64,000 nt of DNA from NCBI RefSeq assembly GCF_017355205.1, contig NZ_JADIJK010000003.1:204789-268788 (forward strand). The letters run 5' to 3'. Made by a program: the position numbers and the translations under genes. Every line of letters begins with the position of its first letter. Position 1 is the stretch's first letter. Below, piece after piece: positions 35,605 through 44,582 of the stretch. Origin of the DNA: Bacillus sp. SD088. GTDB lineage: Bacteria > Bacillota > Bacilli > Bacillales > Bacillaceae_C. The notes beneath the pieces were generated by a model. The model was not told the DNA's origin. It did no database searches and was given only the letters and a program-made list of their open reading frames with translations.

Positions 35605-37130
35605 ATTTTATTTTTTCTATATTCAGTAGGCGGCATTCCAACATACTTTTTAAATTTACTATGAAAATAATCAACATTAGCATAGCCTATTCTTTCGGCC
35701 ACTTGATAGATCTTTAAATCTTGCAATAAGAGTCTTTTTCCATTTTCAATTCTTACTTTATCTAAGTAGGTATTAAAATACTCGCCGGTTTGTTCTTTAA
35801 ATAATTTTCCTAAATAAGCCCGATGATAATTAAGCGTTTCTGCTAAAGTATCAAGTTTAATATTGGAGTGATAATGGCGTTCAATCAGCCGCATCATCTT
35901 TTTAACAATCATATCGGAACGTTCGCCATCCATTTGCTCGACTATTTCCGCTAATAAGGCATTTACACATGACAATAATTGACCAATGGTTGGTTGTTTT
36001 TCAATTTCAATAATGTTTGAGACAATACTTGTTAAGGTTCCTGATATTTCCTGATATTCATGTAAAAACCTATTGACTAAAATAGAAATAAGGTGCACAA
36101 ATTTCTGTTTAATCCATTCTTCTGATGGATTTTCCTGAATCAATTGACTCGCTATCTCCAGACAAATATTTTCTACCTCTTCTAAATCAGCTAGTTCAAT
36201 TGTGTAAAATAGTTTATCAAGTGTCGCATTTGATTGGCAAGACTTCTGTTTCGTATCACCATTCCTTTGAGTGGGTAAAACGGGCTTTGATTGTGGAGTT
36301 AAAATGGTATCTTCATCATAAAAGAATTTTCTTGAGATCAGTAAAGCGCTAGTTTGATAAGCATTTGCTAATTCTTTTAGCTGTACTGCTGTATCAGTAA
36401 AAGCAGCCGTAAAACTCCCCTGTTCACTCGAAATACATAATTTTAACTGCTCATATAAATGTTCGCTATTATGGAAAGCAAGCTGACCATTCATGATGAC
36501 ACCTAAATATCGTTTATAGGTAAATACGATCCCTGTCTTCTCCCGCTCTTCGAACTTTTCTTTCAGTTTCTGTTTACATTTCATCCCATCCAATGACTCA
36601 TCTAAACTCAATAATAACAGACGATATTTCTTCCACTCTAGCTGCTCAAAATAATTTACCGCTTCCTTTTCGACCTTCCCACTTAAAACAGTCTGAATCA
36701 TCCATTCTTTTGTTTCTTCCCTCACTTTTACTTCATACTGTTGCGCTACCTTTTCTGCTTTCATTTTTGATCTAAGCGATTCCAAATAGCTTATTAATTC
36801 CTCCTCAACAATCGGTTTTAATAAATATCCTTCCACACCAAAGGAGATCGCCTTTTTGGCATATTCAAATTCAGCATAGCCACTTAATATAATGAAATGA
36901 ACAAATGAATCCCTTTTCCTTATTTCCTCTATTAGTTCAATTCCTGACATTCCCGGCATTTTGATATCCACAATCATCAGACTCGGTAACAGCTGTTCAT
37001 GCTTTTTGATTGCTTCCCCCCCATTTCCAGCTGTTTCCACCTGGTTAAATCCGTATTCTTCCCATGGTATAAGCGCTGCTAAACCTTCGCGAATGGTTGG
37101 TTCATCATCGACAATCAATACCTTAAACAT
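35586..37130 (-). CDS. AraC-type response regulator (YesN-like)
   Basis: The 514-residue protein has an N-terminal receiver domain (1-120) with the phospho-acceptor Asp in LMIVDIKMPG (about D55) and a C-terminal pair of AraC helix-turn-helix motifs (about 405-505, LGKLFKEQTGEYFNTYLDKV and RIGYANVDYFHSKFKKYVGM). The middle is a helical linker. YesN-like regulators control the sugar transporter operon next to them. It overlaps its kinase gene by eight bases. Confidence 0.92.
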   Translation of the reverse strand: MFKVLIVDDEPTIREGLAALIPWEEYGFNQVETAGNGGEAIKKHEQLLPSLMIVDIKMPGMSGIELIEEIRKRDSFVHFIILSGYAEFEYAKKAISFGVEGYLLKPIVEEELISYLESLRSKMKAEKVAQQYEVKVREETKEWMIQTVLSGKVEKEAVNYFEQLEWKKYRLLLLSLDESLDGMKCKQKLKEKFEEREKTGIVFTYKRYLGVIMNGQLAFHNSEHLYEQLKLCISSEQGSFTAAFTDTAVQLKELANAYQTSALLISRKFFYDEDTILTPQSKPVLPTQRNGDTKQKSCQSNATLDKLFYTIELADLEEVENICLEIASQLIQENPSEEWIKQKFVHLISILVNRFLHEYQEISGTLTSIVSNIIEIEKQPTIGQLLSCVNALLAEIVEQMDGERSDMIVKKMMRLIERHYHSNIKLDTLAETLNYHRAYLGKLFKEQTGEYFNTYLDKVRIENGKRLLLQDLKIYQVAERIGYANVDYFHSKFKKYVGMPPTEYRKNKMKEKSP

Positions 37131-38889
37131 CTGTATCCCTCTCTCGTATAGGTATTAAAAAGGATATTTTCGTTCCTTTCCCTAACTCACTTTCAATCTT
37201 CAAACCGCTAGACTCCCCATAAGTAAGTAGTAGTCTTTGATGTACATTGCGTAAGCCGATACGAATGCCTTCTTTTTCTTCATTCTCAGCTAACATTTGG
37301 TGAATTTCTTCCAATTTGATCGCACTAATCCCCTGGCCACTATCAGTTACTTCAACATAGACGCCTCTCTCTGTTCTTCTTGTATGAACAGTCACTACCC
37401 CTCCCCCTGTTTCATTCTCTATTCCATGAATCACCGCATTTTCTACTAGCGGCTGAATAATAAGTGGGGGAATTTCCAATTCATTCGTCAAAGGATCAAT
37501 ATGTAAGTCATAATGGATCCGCTCTCTATAGCGGAATTTTTGAATTTCCAAATAGGATTGGATTACTCCCATTTCGCTCCTAAGCTTGACCTTACTTGTC
37601 CCAACTTCAATACTATTGCGCATCAGTTTTCCTAATAATTTTACAACTTGTGCAATTTCCTTTTCTCCATTTAAATTCGCTCTCATCCGAATCGACTCAA
37701 GCGCATTAAATAAAAAATGCGGATTGATTTGACTAGCCATCATTTTAAACTTAATATGGTTTTGTTTCTGTTCCATCAATCTTGTTTGTTTATTTGATTC
37801 TTCCACTTCATGCAGAAGTTGCTTTGTATTGATCACCATTACATTTAATTGCTTGGAAAGTTGACCAATTTCATCTTTTCCATCCACGAAAATCGGCGTA
37901 TCGAAGTTTCCCCTTCCGACTTCATTGATCTGTTCACTTAGTGACAATATTCGATTTGATAACAATCTTGAAAAATAGTAGATCAAACATAATGCAATAC
38001 ACACACTGATCAATACCACTAACAATCCCATTTTGCCAAATCGTTTCGCATTTTCTACAATCTCATCGTTTGGAATAATAGATACAATTCTAAGACCATT
38101 CAAGCTATCCTCTATCGAAATATTCTCCATAAAGATATGTGATTCTTCCCCATTTACTTTTCCACGGAATGTTCCTGTTTGCTCACCGCTTATTTGTTTG
38201 GGATCAATTATTTTATTCAATTGTTTTGTCGTATACTCCGGCTGATTCGTCGCAATAATATTATTTTTATCATCAATGATCAGCATCGGCGATGACTCCT
38301 GAGACAAGATTAAATTCATTTGCTCTGTATTTAGACTAATGACTAACACACCATACGTCCTTAAATCTATAAAATCAACTCGTCGAACTAAACTTATATA
38401 TTTTTCATGATGTCTTGTTTCGTCTTCTATATACATCCAGCTAGCTAATCCCTTTCCTTTTCTTGCACTGGTATACCATGAAGATACTTTCGTCTGTTCA
38501 GAAGCAGGTATAATTTGCCAATTATTCAGTAGGGTAGGATTGTCCATGTAAAACCGAATGCTATTTATTTCTTGTTGATACGTATTGATATAATGATAAA
38601 AAGTATTGTAATCGGTATAAGCTGCCACCACATCATAATTCGTTTCATATTGAGTATTGACAATTTCTTTAAATCGCTGATCAAAGAGAATATTATTTGA
38701 TAAATAGATGGGGATCTTTAACATTTCTAAAGTTCTTTTTTTCACCCGATCAATATTAGCCGTTTCTTGTTTGACCGCATCTGAAAGCGCAAATTGCCTT
38801 AACTCATTGGTTAAAAACCCTCCTACGATCATGACTGGAACAAATACAACCAACACAAAGGAGAAAAATAGCTTATTTCTTAACTTCAT
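37123..38889 (-). CDS. Sensor histidine kinase (YesM-like)
   Basis: I place the start at ATG 38889 (GAGG nine bases upstream). The 588-residue protein has a first membrane helix (about 5-26), an extracytoplasmic dCache-like region (about 30-280), a second helix (about 290-312), a HAMP domain (about 315-365), a His_kinase region with INPHFLFNALES (H about 396) and an ATP domain with ENAVIHGIE and GQGIS. It senses a sugar or its binding protein and phosphorylates the AraC-type regulator. Confidence 0.92.
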   Translation of the reverse strand: MKLRNKLFFSFVLVVFVPVMIVGGFLTNELRQFALSDAVKQETANIDRVKKRTLEMLKIPIYLSNNILFDQRFKEIVNTQYETNYDVVAAYTDYNTFYHYINTYQQEINSIRFYMDNPTLLNNWQIIPASEQTKVSSWYTSARKGKGLASWMYIEDETRHHEKYISLVRRVDFIDLRTYGVLVISLNTEQMNLILSQESSPMLIIDDKNNIIATNQPEYTTKQLNKIIDPKQISGEQTGTFRGKVNGEESHIFMENISIEDSLNGLRIVSIIPNDEIVENAKRFGKMGLLVVLISVCIALCLIYYFSRLLSNRILSLSEQINEVGRGNFDTPIFVDGKDEIGQLSKQLNVMVINTKQLLHEVEESNKQTRLMEQKQNHIKFKMMASQINPHFLFNALESIRMRANLNGEKEIAQVVKLLGKLMRNSIEVGTSKVKLRSEMGVIQSYLEIQKFRYRERIHYDLHIDPLTNELEIPPLIIQPLVENAVIHGIENETGGGVVTVHTRRTERGVYVEVTDSGQGISAIKLEEIHQMLAENEEKEGIRIGLRNVHQRLLLTYGESSGLKIESELGKGTKISFLIPIRERDTDV

Positions 38890-39254
38890 GTCATTTATCC
38901 TCTTCCTGGTTGGAAAGAGATTCATTGATATCACCCACATTCATCTTGATGTCATCAGAAGAACCACGATATTATATCATTCTATCTAGTTCTGATTATA
39001 AGCTTATATTTGGCTGTGAATGAAGGTCATGTCCATGGACTCCGCCAAGATTTTCTTTTAGTAAGAAAATACCAGGCAAAGACAATGCCCGGCATTTTAT
39101 TGACTAGAAGATGCACAAATGTCTAATTCCCTGACCAATTATCACCATATAACACTACTTTTCACAATTTTTAGAACCTCGAAAGCTTTTAACGAGGAAG
39201 GATTAGCGATTGGTTGAATTGAATCGTTATTATATTTTCTCCTCTATGTTTGGT
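38890..39254. other. Gap between the GH26 gene and the kinase gene
   Basis: A 365-base gap. It carries a hairpin (ACCAGGCA/TGCCCGGCAT, 39068-39098) that may end the GH26 transcript, and an A+T-rich part. I see no further gene. Confidence 0.55.
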
Positions 39255-40571
39255 CTAATCCTCTTTTTCTATATTAGAAAGCGCATCCAATGTGACGCAA
39301 TAGGAATGACTGTATATTTTTTTCAACTGCTTATCTGTCGTACTTTTACCACCTGTTACGAAGTCTCCATACCATGGCATATACCATAGCCACGAGGTTT
39401 CACTTTCTATTAGCTTATCCGGATCTGGTATTGGACCATTTTCTGATAAGGTTACAGGCTTTTTATATTGAACAAGATTAACTGCCTGTTCAAACGCTAG
39501 TTTTAAAGGGCCATAGTTTCCATCAGGAACATAAATATCGACGCTTGCTATATCTACATATTCGTCACCCGGATACCATTCAGCGTCTGGCGCGTTCCAA
39601 ACCCAAATTAAGTTGTTTAGGTGATGATCGTTTGTAAAGTGGTCATACATCCAAACATATAATTTCTTATACACTTCAGGGCCTTTCGCTCCCCACCAGA
39701 ACCACTTCCCATCTGCTTCATGAAGCGGTCTCCAAAGAACGGGAATATTTTTTGCTTGCAATCTTTTTAGCTGTTCAGCAATTTCGTCCATATCCGCTAA
39801 AAGGGCCTCATATTCTTTCGTTCCAGAAATCAATGCCTGCTCAAGATCAAAATCTGTATGCTCTGTGTAAAAAGCCTTATCCTTACCTCCTAGAGGCGCA
39901 TACCAGTGCCAACAGAATGTCACAAGTCCTCGATGTTTTGCTCCCCATTCAATCGCTTCTTCAATGGAGCCCTTATTCTCATTGATTTCGACGATCTTAT
40001 CTTCTGTCGGATTTTCGGTCTCTGTATGTAAGGAGTAACTAAGAAGATCAAATCCTCTTAAAGCAGGAAGTTTGCCCGTGATTTTTTCAATATAGTCCAA
40101 CTCCGGGCCACGTGCATAGGCTGTATGTTGACCTGTGATAATTTTCTTTCCATATATCTTTTTAAAATAATTCATTAACGCTTTACATTCCTTGGATGCA
40201 GATGGATTCGTTAATGTGAACGACGGCTTTAGTTTTGCAGGAGCTTCACTCGGGATAAGTGTAATACTTTGAATATCAATGCCGCCCCAATCTTTGCCAA
40301 ACTGAATGGAATGAATTCCTTTACCAAGTTTCAAAGTCATAATATCCATATCGCCAATCTGCCCTGGCGACAATCGAGACTCAATTTCACCATAACTATC
40401 ACCATTAATAAATAAATTATTTCGCGAATATCCTTGCATAGCTTTTTGCTTTATAACTAACTTATAATATCCCGTCTTCGATAGCGTGAACGATATTTCG
40501 ACCCACTCATTTTCATTTAAATTTCCATCCGTTACTACTACAGTCACTTCATCCTTTTGTTCTGTTCGCAA
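39255..40571 (-). CDS. Intracellular GH26 endo-beta-mannanase-like enzyme with N-terminal carbohydrate-binding domain
   Basis: TTG 40571 follows GGAGGGG. The 438-residue protein has no signal peptide. Residues 1-115 look like a CBM35/CBM6-type beta-sandwich (WVEISFTLSKTGYYKLVIKQ). The GH26 catalytic domain (about 120-430) has the acid/base glutamate in WRPLHEADG (about E285) and the nucleophile in VTLSENGP (about E385); TGQHTAYARG is typical near the N-terminal part. It cleaves beta-1,4-mannan or manno-oligosaccharides. Lack of a signal suggests action on imported oligosaccharides. Confidence 0.88.
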   Translation of the reverse strand: MRTEQKDEVTVVVTDGNLNENEWVEISFTLSKTGYYKLVIKQKAMQGYSRNNLFINGDSYGEIESRLSPGQIGDMDIMTLKLGKGIHSIQFGKDWGGIDIQSITLIPSEAPAKLKPSFTLTNPSASKECKALMNYFKKIYGKKIITGQHTAYARGPELDYIEKITGKLPALRGFDLLSYSLHTETENPTEDKIVEINENKGSIEEAIEWGAKHRGLVTFCWHWYAPLGGKDKAFYTEHTDFDLEQALISGTKEYEALLADMDEIAEQLKRLQAKNIPVLWRPLHEADGKWFWWGAKGPEVYKKLYVWMYDHFTNDHHLNNLIWVWNAPDAEWYPGDEYVDIASVDIYVPDGNYGPLKLAFEQAVNLVQYKKPVTLSENGPIPDPDKLIESETSWLWYMPWYGDFVTGGKSTTDKQLKKIYSHSYCVTLDALSNIEKED

Positions 40572-40781
40572 CCTTTAACCCCTCCTTTATTCCTATTAGG
40601 TATAGTTTAATATATTATGCACAAAAAAGTAATAGTAAAGTTATTTATATTCTGAGAATACCAAAATTGATTTGTATAACAAACCTTGATATCATTAAAA
40701 AATGAACTTATCGATTAGCTTATAACGATTGTCATAGCTTTTATCTGAATAGAGAGAATACGAAATGGAGAGTGATGCCGC

Positions 40782-41807
40782 ATGAAAAATAATGTAACCA
40801 TGAAGGAAATTGCCAAAGAGGTTGGTGTTAGTAGTGTCACAGTTTCAAAGGCATTAAATGATAAGGAAGGTGTTAGTGAGGAGCTCAAGACTACAATTAA
40901 GAAAGTAGCAAAGGAAATGGGTTATCGATTTAATACAGCCGCGAGATCGATTAAAGATGGGCTCTCCTATAATATTGGAGTTATTATTCCTGAACGCTAT
41001 ACAAATGTTGTTCAGTCTTTTTATATGCATTTTTACCAATCCATCTCAAAAGCTCTAGAAAATGCAGGTTATTATGGAATTTTACATATTCTGTCGGCAC
41101 AGGATGAAGAAAGTCAAAATCTCCCAAGAACATATATGGAACAAAAAATTGATGGATATATCGTTCTCGGACAGATTCACAAACCCTATATAAAAAAATT
41201 GAAAACGATAGAGCTCCCCATTGTCTTTATGGATTTTTATGATGAGCATTCCGATATCACTGCTGTTACAACTGACAATTTTTTCGGTGCCTATGAGATA
41301 ACAAACTATCTCTTTCATCACGGTCATCGAGATATTGCCTTTGTCGGTAATATTTACTCGACAAGTAGTATCCAAGATCGGTTTCTCGGTTATTACAAAT
41401 CGTTATTAGAACATGGAATAAAATTAGATGACACTTTTATCTTAAGTGATCGGGATGAACACGGAACCCTTACAGAAATTCAACTTCCTGAAGGTAAGCT
41501 TCCCACAGCATTTGTCTGCAACTGCGATCAAGTCGCCCATCTATTGGTAGGTAAATTAAAAAACTTAGGTTACCAAATACCAAGCGATTTTTCAGTTGTT
41601 GGCTTTGATAATGATATTTTTGCTACGATCACTGACCCTAAACTTACCACCATTGAAGTCGATATTAAGGAAATGGCACAGACGGCTGTGACATTTATCC
41701 ATGAAAAAATAAAGGGCAAGCCAGATATTGGTGGAAGAGTGCAAATCAAGGCTAATATTGTCTATCGTGACTCTGTAAAATCCTTACAAAATAAAGTAGA
41801 AATTTGA
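40782..41807 (+). CDS. LacI-family transcriptional regulator
   Basis: A 341-residue protein with an N-terminal helix-turn-helix (MKEIAKEVGVSSVTVSKALN, about 7-26) and hinge, followed by a periplasmic-binding-like effector domain (about 60-335). It is divergent from the GH26 gene across a 210-base intergenic region and is probably its local repressor. TTTGTATAACAAA in that intergenic region is one candidate operator; I did not find a classic CG-centred palindrome there. No catabolite partner can be named. Confidence 0.9.
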   Translation: MKNNVTMKEIAKEVGVSSVTVSKALNDKEGVSEELKTTIKKVAKEMGYRFNTAARSIKDGLSYNIGVIIPERYTNVVQSFYMHFYQSISKALENAGYYGILHILSAQDEESQNLPRTYMEQKIDGYIVLGQIHKPYIKKLKTIELPIVFMDFYDEHSDITAVTTDNFFGAYEITNYLFHHGHRDIAFVGNIYSTSSIQDRFLGYYKSLLEHGIKLDDTFILSDRDEHGTLTEIQLPEGKLPTAFVCNCDQVAHLLVGKLKNLGYQIPSDFSVVGFDNDIFATITDPKLTTIEVDIKEMAQTAVTFIHEKIKGKPDIGGRVQIKANIVYRDSVKSLQNKVEI

Positions 41808-41983
41808 TTAAGAAAATTATGTACTTTTATCCCGAAGTAAGCCCCATCGAAGTTTACCAACAACCACTTCCTGTTTCGAACACTTATGCTATTCTTAAGA
41901 ATCAGCCATACACCTAAGGAAAGTTGACGAAGGAAGCGATATAATAAGAATAGGGTTAATGCTTCGAAAGGAATGAAATAGAT

Positions 41984-42439
41984 ATGGGGTATGTCGAGGA
42001 TTTGAGAAAATTAGTAGGGCATAGGCCATTAATACTCACAGGCTCTGTTGTGATCGTGTTGAATAAGCAAAATAAAGTGCTTTTACAACAGCGCAAATAT
42101 CCATATGGTGTTTGGGGATTGCCTGGCGGGTTAATGGAATTAGGCGAATCTACAGAAGAATGTGCGCGGAGAGAGGTTTGGGAAGAAACAGGACTCACGA
42201 TTGGGGAGTTAGAGCTGATCAACGTTTCCTCTGGGAAAAGTCATTATGTCAAAGCACAAAATGGCGATGAATTTTATGTCGTGACAATTGTATATGTGAC
42301 AAAGGATATTGTTCAAGGAAAACCGCAAGTCCATGACGATGAGTCCCTGCAAATAAAGTTTTTGCCATTACATCCATTACCAGAAAATATGGTCGGTAGT
42401 CATCGAAAAGCCATTAAGGATTATCTTGATCGTGCATAA
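41984..42439 (+). CDS. Nudix hydrolase
   Basis: A 151-residue protein with a full Nudix box: GGLMELGESTEECARREVWE-ETGL (about 47-70, matching Gx5Ex7REUxEExGU). Such enzymes hydrolyse nucleoside diphosphates linked to another group, needing Mg; the substrate is unknown. The stop codon is embedded in a mini family C repeat. AAGGAATG precedes the ATG. Confidence 0.88.
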   Translation: MGYVEDLRKLVGHRPLILTGSVVIVLNKQNKVLLQQRKYPYGVWGLPGGLMELGESTEECARREVWEETGLTIGELELINVSSGKSHYVKAQNGDEFYVVTIVYVTKDIVQGKPQVHDDESLQIKFLPLHPLPENMVGSHRKAIKDYLDRA

Positions 42440-42466
42440 AGTGAAGCTTCATATGGGATAAAGCGA
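42436..42466. repeat. Family C repeat reduced to its two ends
   Basis: ATAAAGTGAAGCTTCA is joined to TATGGGATAAAGCGA, that is, the left and the right end of the 1623-1790 element with all the hairpin interior missing. It overlaps the Nudix stop codon. Confidence 0.7.
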
Positions 42467-42468
42467 TT

Positions 42469-42608
42469 AGAGGCTGGGACAAAACTCATATGTTAAGCTC
42501 CAAAGACGAACAATGCATTAGCTTAGCGAAGTATATTTCCGGAGCGGGTGATATGCACGATATTCGGTTTTTTCTTTGGTAAAACACCTTTGTCCCGGCC
42601 TCTTTTTT
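42469..42608. terminator. Long-range hairpin GAGGCTGGGAC / GTCCCGGCCTC
   Basis: AGAGGCTGGGACAAAAC at the left and TTTGTCCCGGCCTCTTTTTT at the right form a 15-bp stem enclosing about 110 bases. Such GGCTGGGAC hairpins are common at the ends of Gram-positive transcripts. Here it stands between the convergent Nudix and pRiA4b-like genes and probably terminates both. Confidence 0.7.
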
Positions 42609-44145
42609 ACTTCTGCATTTGTTCTAACATTCGTTTAAATTCTTCCACACTAGATAATTCTTCACTCTCTATAAGATTTGATGCATAGAGGAATTTTAGT
42701 GGAAGTAACATCTCATAAATGGTCTCTGAAACAAAAATTTTATTCGGAACTGCATTTCGATTTTGCAAAAACTTTAAAAAAGCTTGTTGGCATTGTTGCA
42801 CCCTGTTTCCACCGGCTTGCATTTCTTGAAATAGAACCATGCCACTGTCTTGATCGATCGCTACACTTAAATTAGGAAAATACGGACGCTCTCCTTCCTG
42901 TTCCTGAATTGGCATATTGACAGGAAAGAAATCAAATTCGACGGTTCCCTGATCTTGTTTATACTTGGATAAACGTTTTATTTCCAACTCTGAAAGATAG
43001 GATGGATATTCCTCCTCACTGGTGACATCCCAGTTAAAGATAGAGGATGTGACATATTCAGATGTCCATCGTATTTCTCCTTGTGAATTTTCTTTTGGAA
43101 TCCTTGCTAACCATGCTCCTTGCGCTGTTTCTTCTAAACGAGGATGCTGTTTTTTTATATCTTCCACTAAATAGGGTAATTGCTCTAGCGCCAATAAAAG
43201 GAGTCTCGCTTCTTCATGATCAATCATCCATGGAAAAAAACCTGGCTGGTAACTACGAAATTCAGGCCACTGATTTTTCCCTCTAAAAGAAACATCAGCT
43301 TCTTTAATCAGCTCATAATCCGCTTTTTCAAGTTCATTCCGATTCACAAATGAAACTAAAACAGCTCGTTGTTTCTGAGAAAGTTCAAATGCACTCTCCG
43401 CACCTTGATTCAAGATTTGTAATAAAGATTCAAAGCCTTCTTTCCCAATATAGATGGCAAGTCCATACAGTTCATGGGCATTCCCAAGCACACTGCAAAA
43501 CACCTGATCTTTTGTGAGGGGGTCCGTAATAATATAAATATCATCCCCCTCTACTATGGTCCAAGGGGCTAGCTTGTTAAACTCTTTTGCCGCAAGCAAT
43601 AGACGAGTCCAATCAAAATCGGGTTTATTTTGTTCTAAATAAAAGCTGGCTAACGCTTCATTGACATAATCTGTTAAATCATCGGTAGTCATGGTCTCTT
43701 CAGGAGAAACATCATCTACGTACATACCTCGACTATCCTCTTCTGGTGCCTCTCTCATCGCCTTGACACAAAAAGGATAAGCCACTCCTTTTTCGGGTGC
43801 CAGCACTTTTTCCAAAATAATTTCATGGTTCCAATCGTCACCAAAATCATAGGTATAGACTGCTCGGTCTTTCTCCTTTTTAAAGAAATCTGCGAGTACG
43901 ATTTCTGCTTCATCGTACGAAGGTGAAAAAAGACCATATTCGTCCTCAGGACCAATTTCCAATGGTTCGATGCTTTTTCCATTGGATTTTGTCATCCTAT
44001 ACGTATGTAAATGATAATCTTCCCATTCAAAGGCAAGTTGTAAAACTTGGTGAAAATCTAAAAAAGTCATATTGGATTCAACCTGTAATCGCCGCCAAAT
44101 TGGCGGTCGGAAGCCAAGCAATTGTACTTTAAATTGATAAATCAC
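42607..44145 (-). CDS. pRiA4b ORF-3-like domain protein
   Basis: GTG 44145 follows AGGTGACAAT. The 512-residue protein starts with a pRiA4b ORF-3-like domain (1-150; IYQFKVQLLGFRPPIWRRLQ, TYDFGDDWNHEIILEKVL), known from plasmids and many chromosomes without assigned function. The C-terminal 330 residues are acidic and have a domain I recognise only as common with such proteins (about 190-500). No enzyme residues are evident. It is soluble. Confidence 0.8.
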   Translation of the reverse strand: MIYQFKVQLLGFRPPIWRRLQVESNMTFLDFHQVLQLAFEWEDYHLHTYRMTKSNGKSIEPLEIGPEDEYGLFSPSYDEAEIVLADFFKKEKDRAVYTYDFGDDWNHEIILEKVLAPEKGVAYPFCVKAMREAPEEDSRGMYVDDVSPEETMTTDDLTDYVNEALASFYLEQNKPDFDWTRLLLAAKEFNKLAPWTIVEGDDIYIITDPLTKDQVFCSVLGNAHELYGLAIYIGKEGFESLLQILNQGAESAFELSQKQRAVLVSFVNRNELEKADYELIKEADVSFRGKNQWPEFRSYQPGFFPWMIDHEEARLLLLALEQLPYLVEDIKKQHPRLEETAQGAWLARIPKENSQGEIRWTSEYVTSSIFNWDVTSEEEYPSYLSELEIKRLSKYKQDQGTVEFDFFPVNMPIQEQEGERPYFPNLSVAIDQDSGMVLFQEMQAGGNRVQQCQQAFLKFLQNRNAVPNKIFVSETIYEMLLPLKFLYASNLIESEELSSVEEFKRMLEQMQK

Positions 44146-44167
44146 ATTGTCACCTCATCATGCTTTT

Positions 44168-44417
44168 CTTTAAGTGCTGTTCAAAAGGGAGGATAAAAAG
44201 GACCAAGTCGGCTAAGAGCGCTGACGTCAATCGCAAACGGCCGACACTAGTACATCCTGTAAGGCCGCGCAGCCTTGAGTAGCGGAGAGGCCAGCCAACG
44301 AACTTGCGCGTGTGTGGTGACTTCGATGTTCGACATAGGACGTGTCTGCACTTAGTCGAAGATCCTTTATCTCGAAGTGTCATTTTTACCGGACTTTTTG
44401 AACATCCTCTTTAAGTG
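44168..44417. repeat. Family A repeat
   Basis: Left end TAAGTGCTGTTCAAAAGGGA, right end CCGGACTTTTTGAACATCCT, inverted. Interior GACACTAGTACATCCTGTAA and GAGTAGCGGAGAGGCCAGCC match the other copies. This is the longest of the four family A copies and lies in the EIICB-pRiA4b gap. Confidence 0.85.
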
Positions 44418-44487
44418 TAAATCATTCAAAGCAAATTTTCTAGACATCTATGGTCCTTTCACTCTTTTGACTCTCCAATACATGAAA

Positions 44488-44520
44488 AACTACCCTTTTC
44501 AAAATGGAAGGGTAGTTTTT
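44488..44520. terminator. Bidirectional intrinsic terminator after the PTS gene
   Basis: AACTACCCTT and AAGGGTAGTT pair, with A- and T-runs on either side. A short family C-like trace (CATCAGTGGGGGAC) follows at 44531. Confidence 0.8.
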
Positions 44521-44582
44521 CATTATAAAGCGAGACGCCATCAGTGGGGGACTTAGGGATGGCGCACAAGGAAAATCGTGAT

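Noticed and set aside
44150..44383. 77-codon minus-strand open frame
   Set aside because: Lies in a family A repeat.
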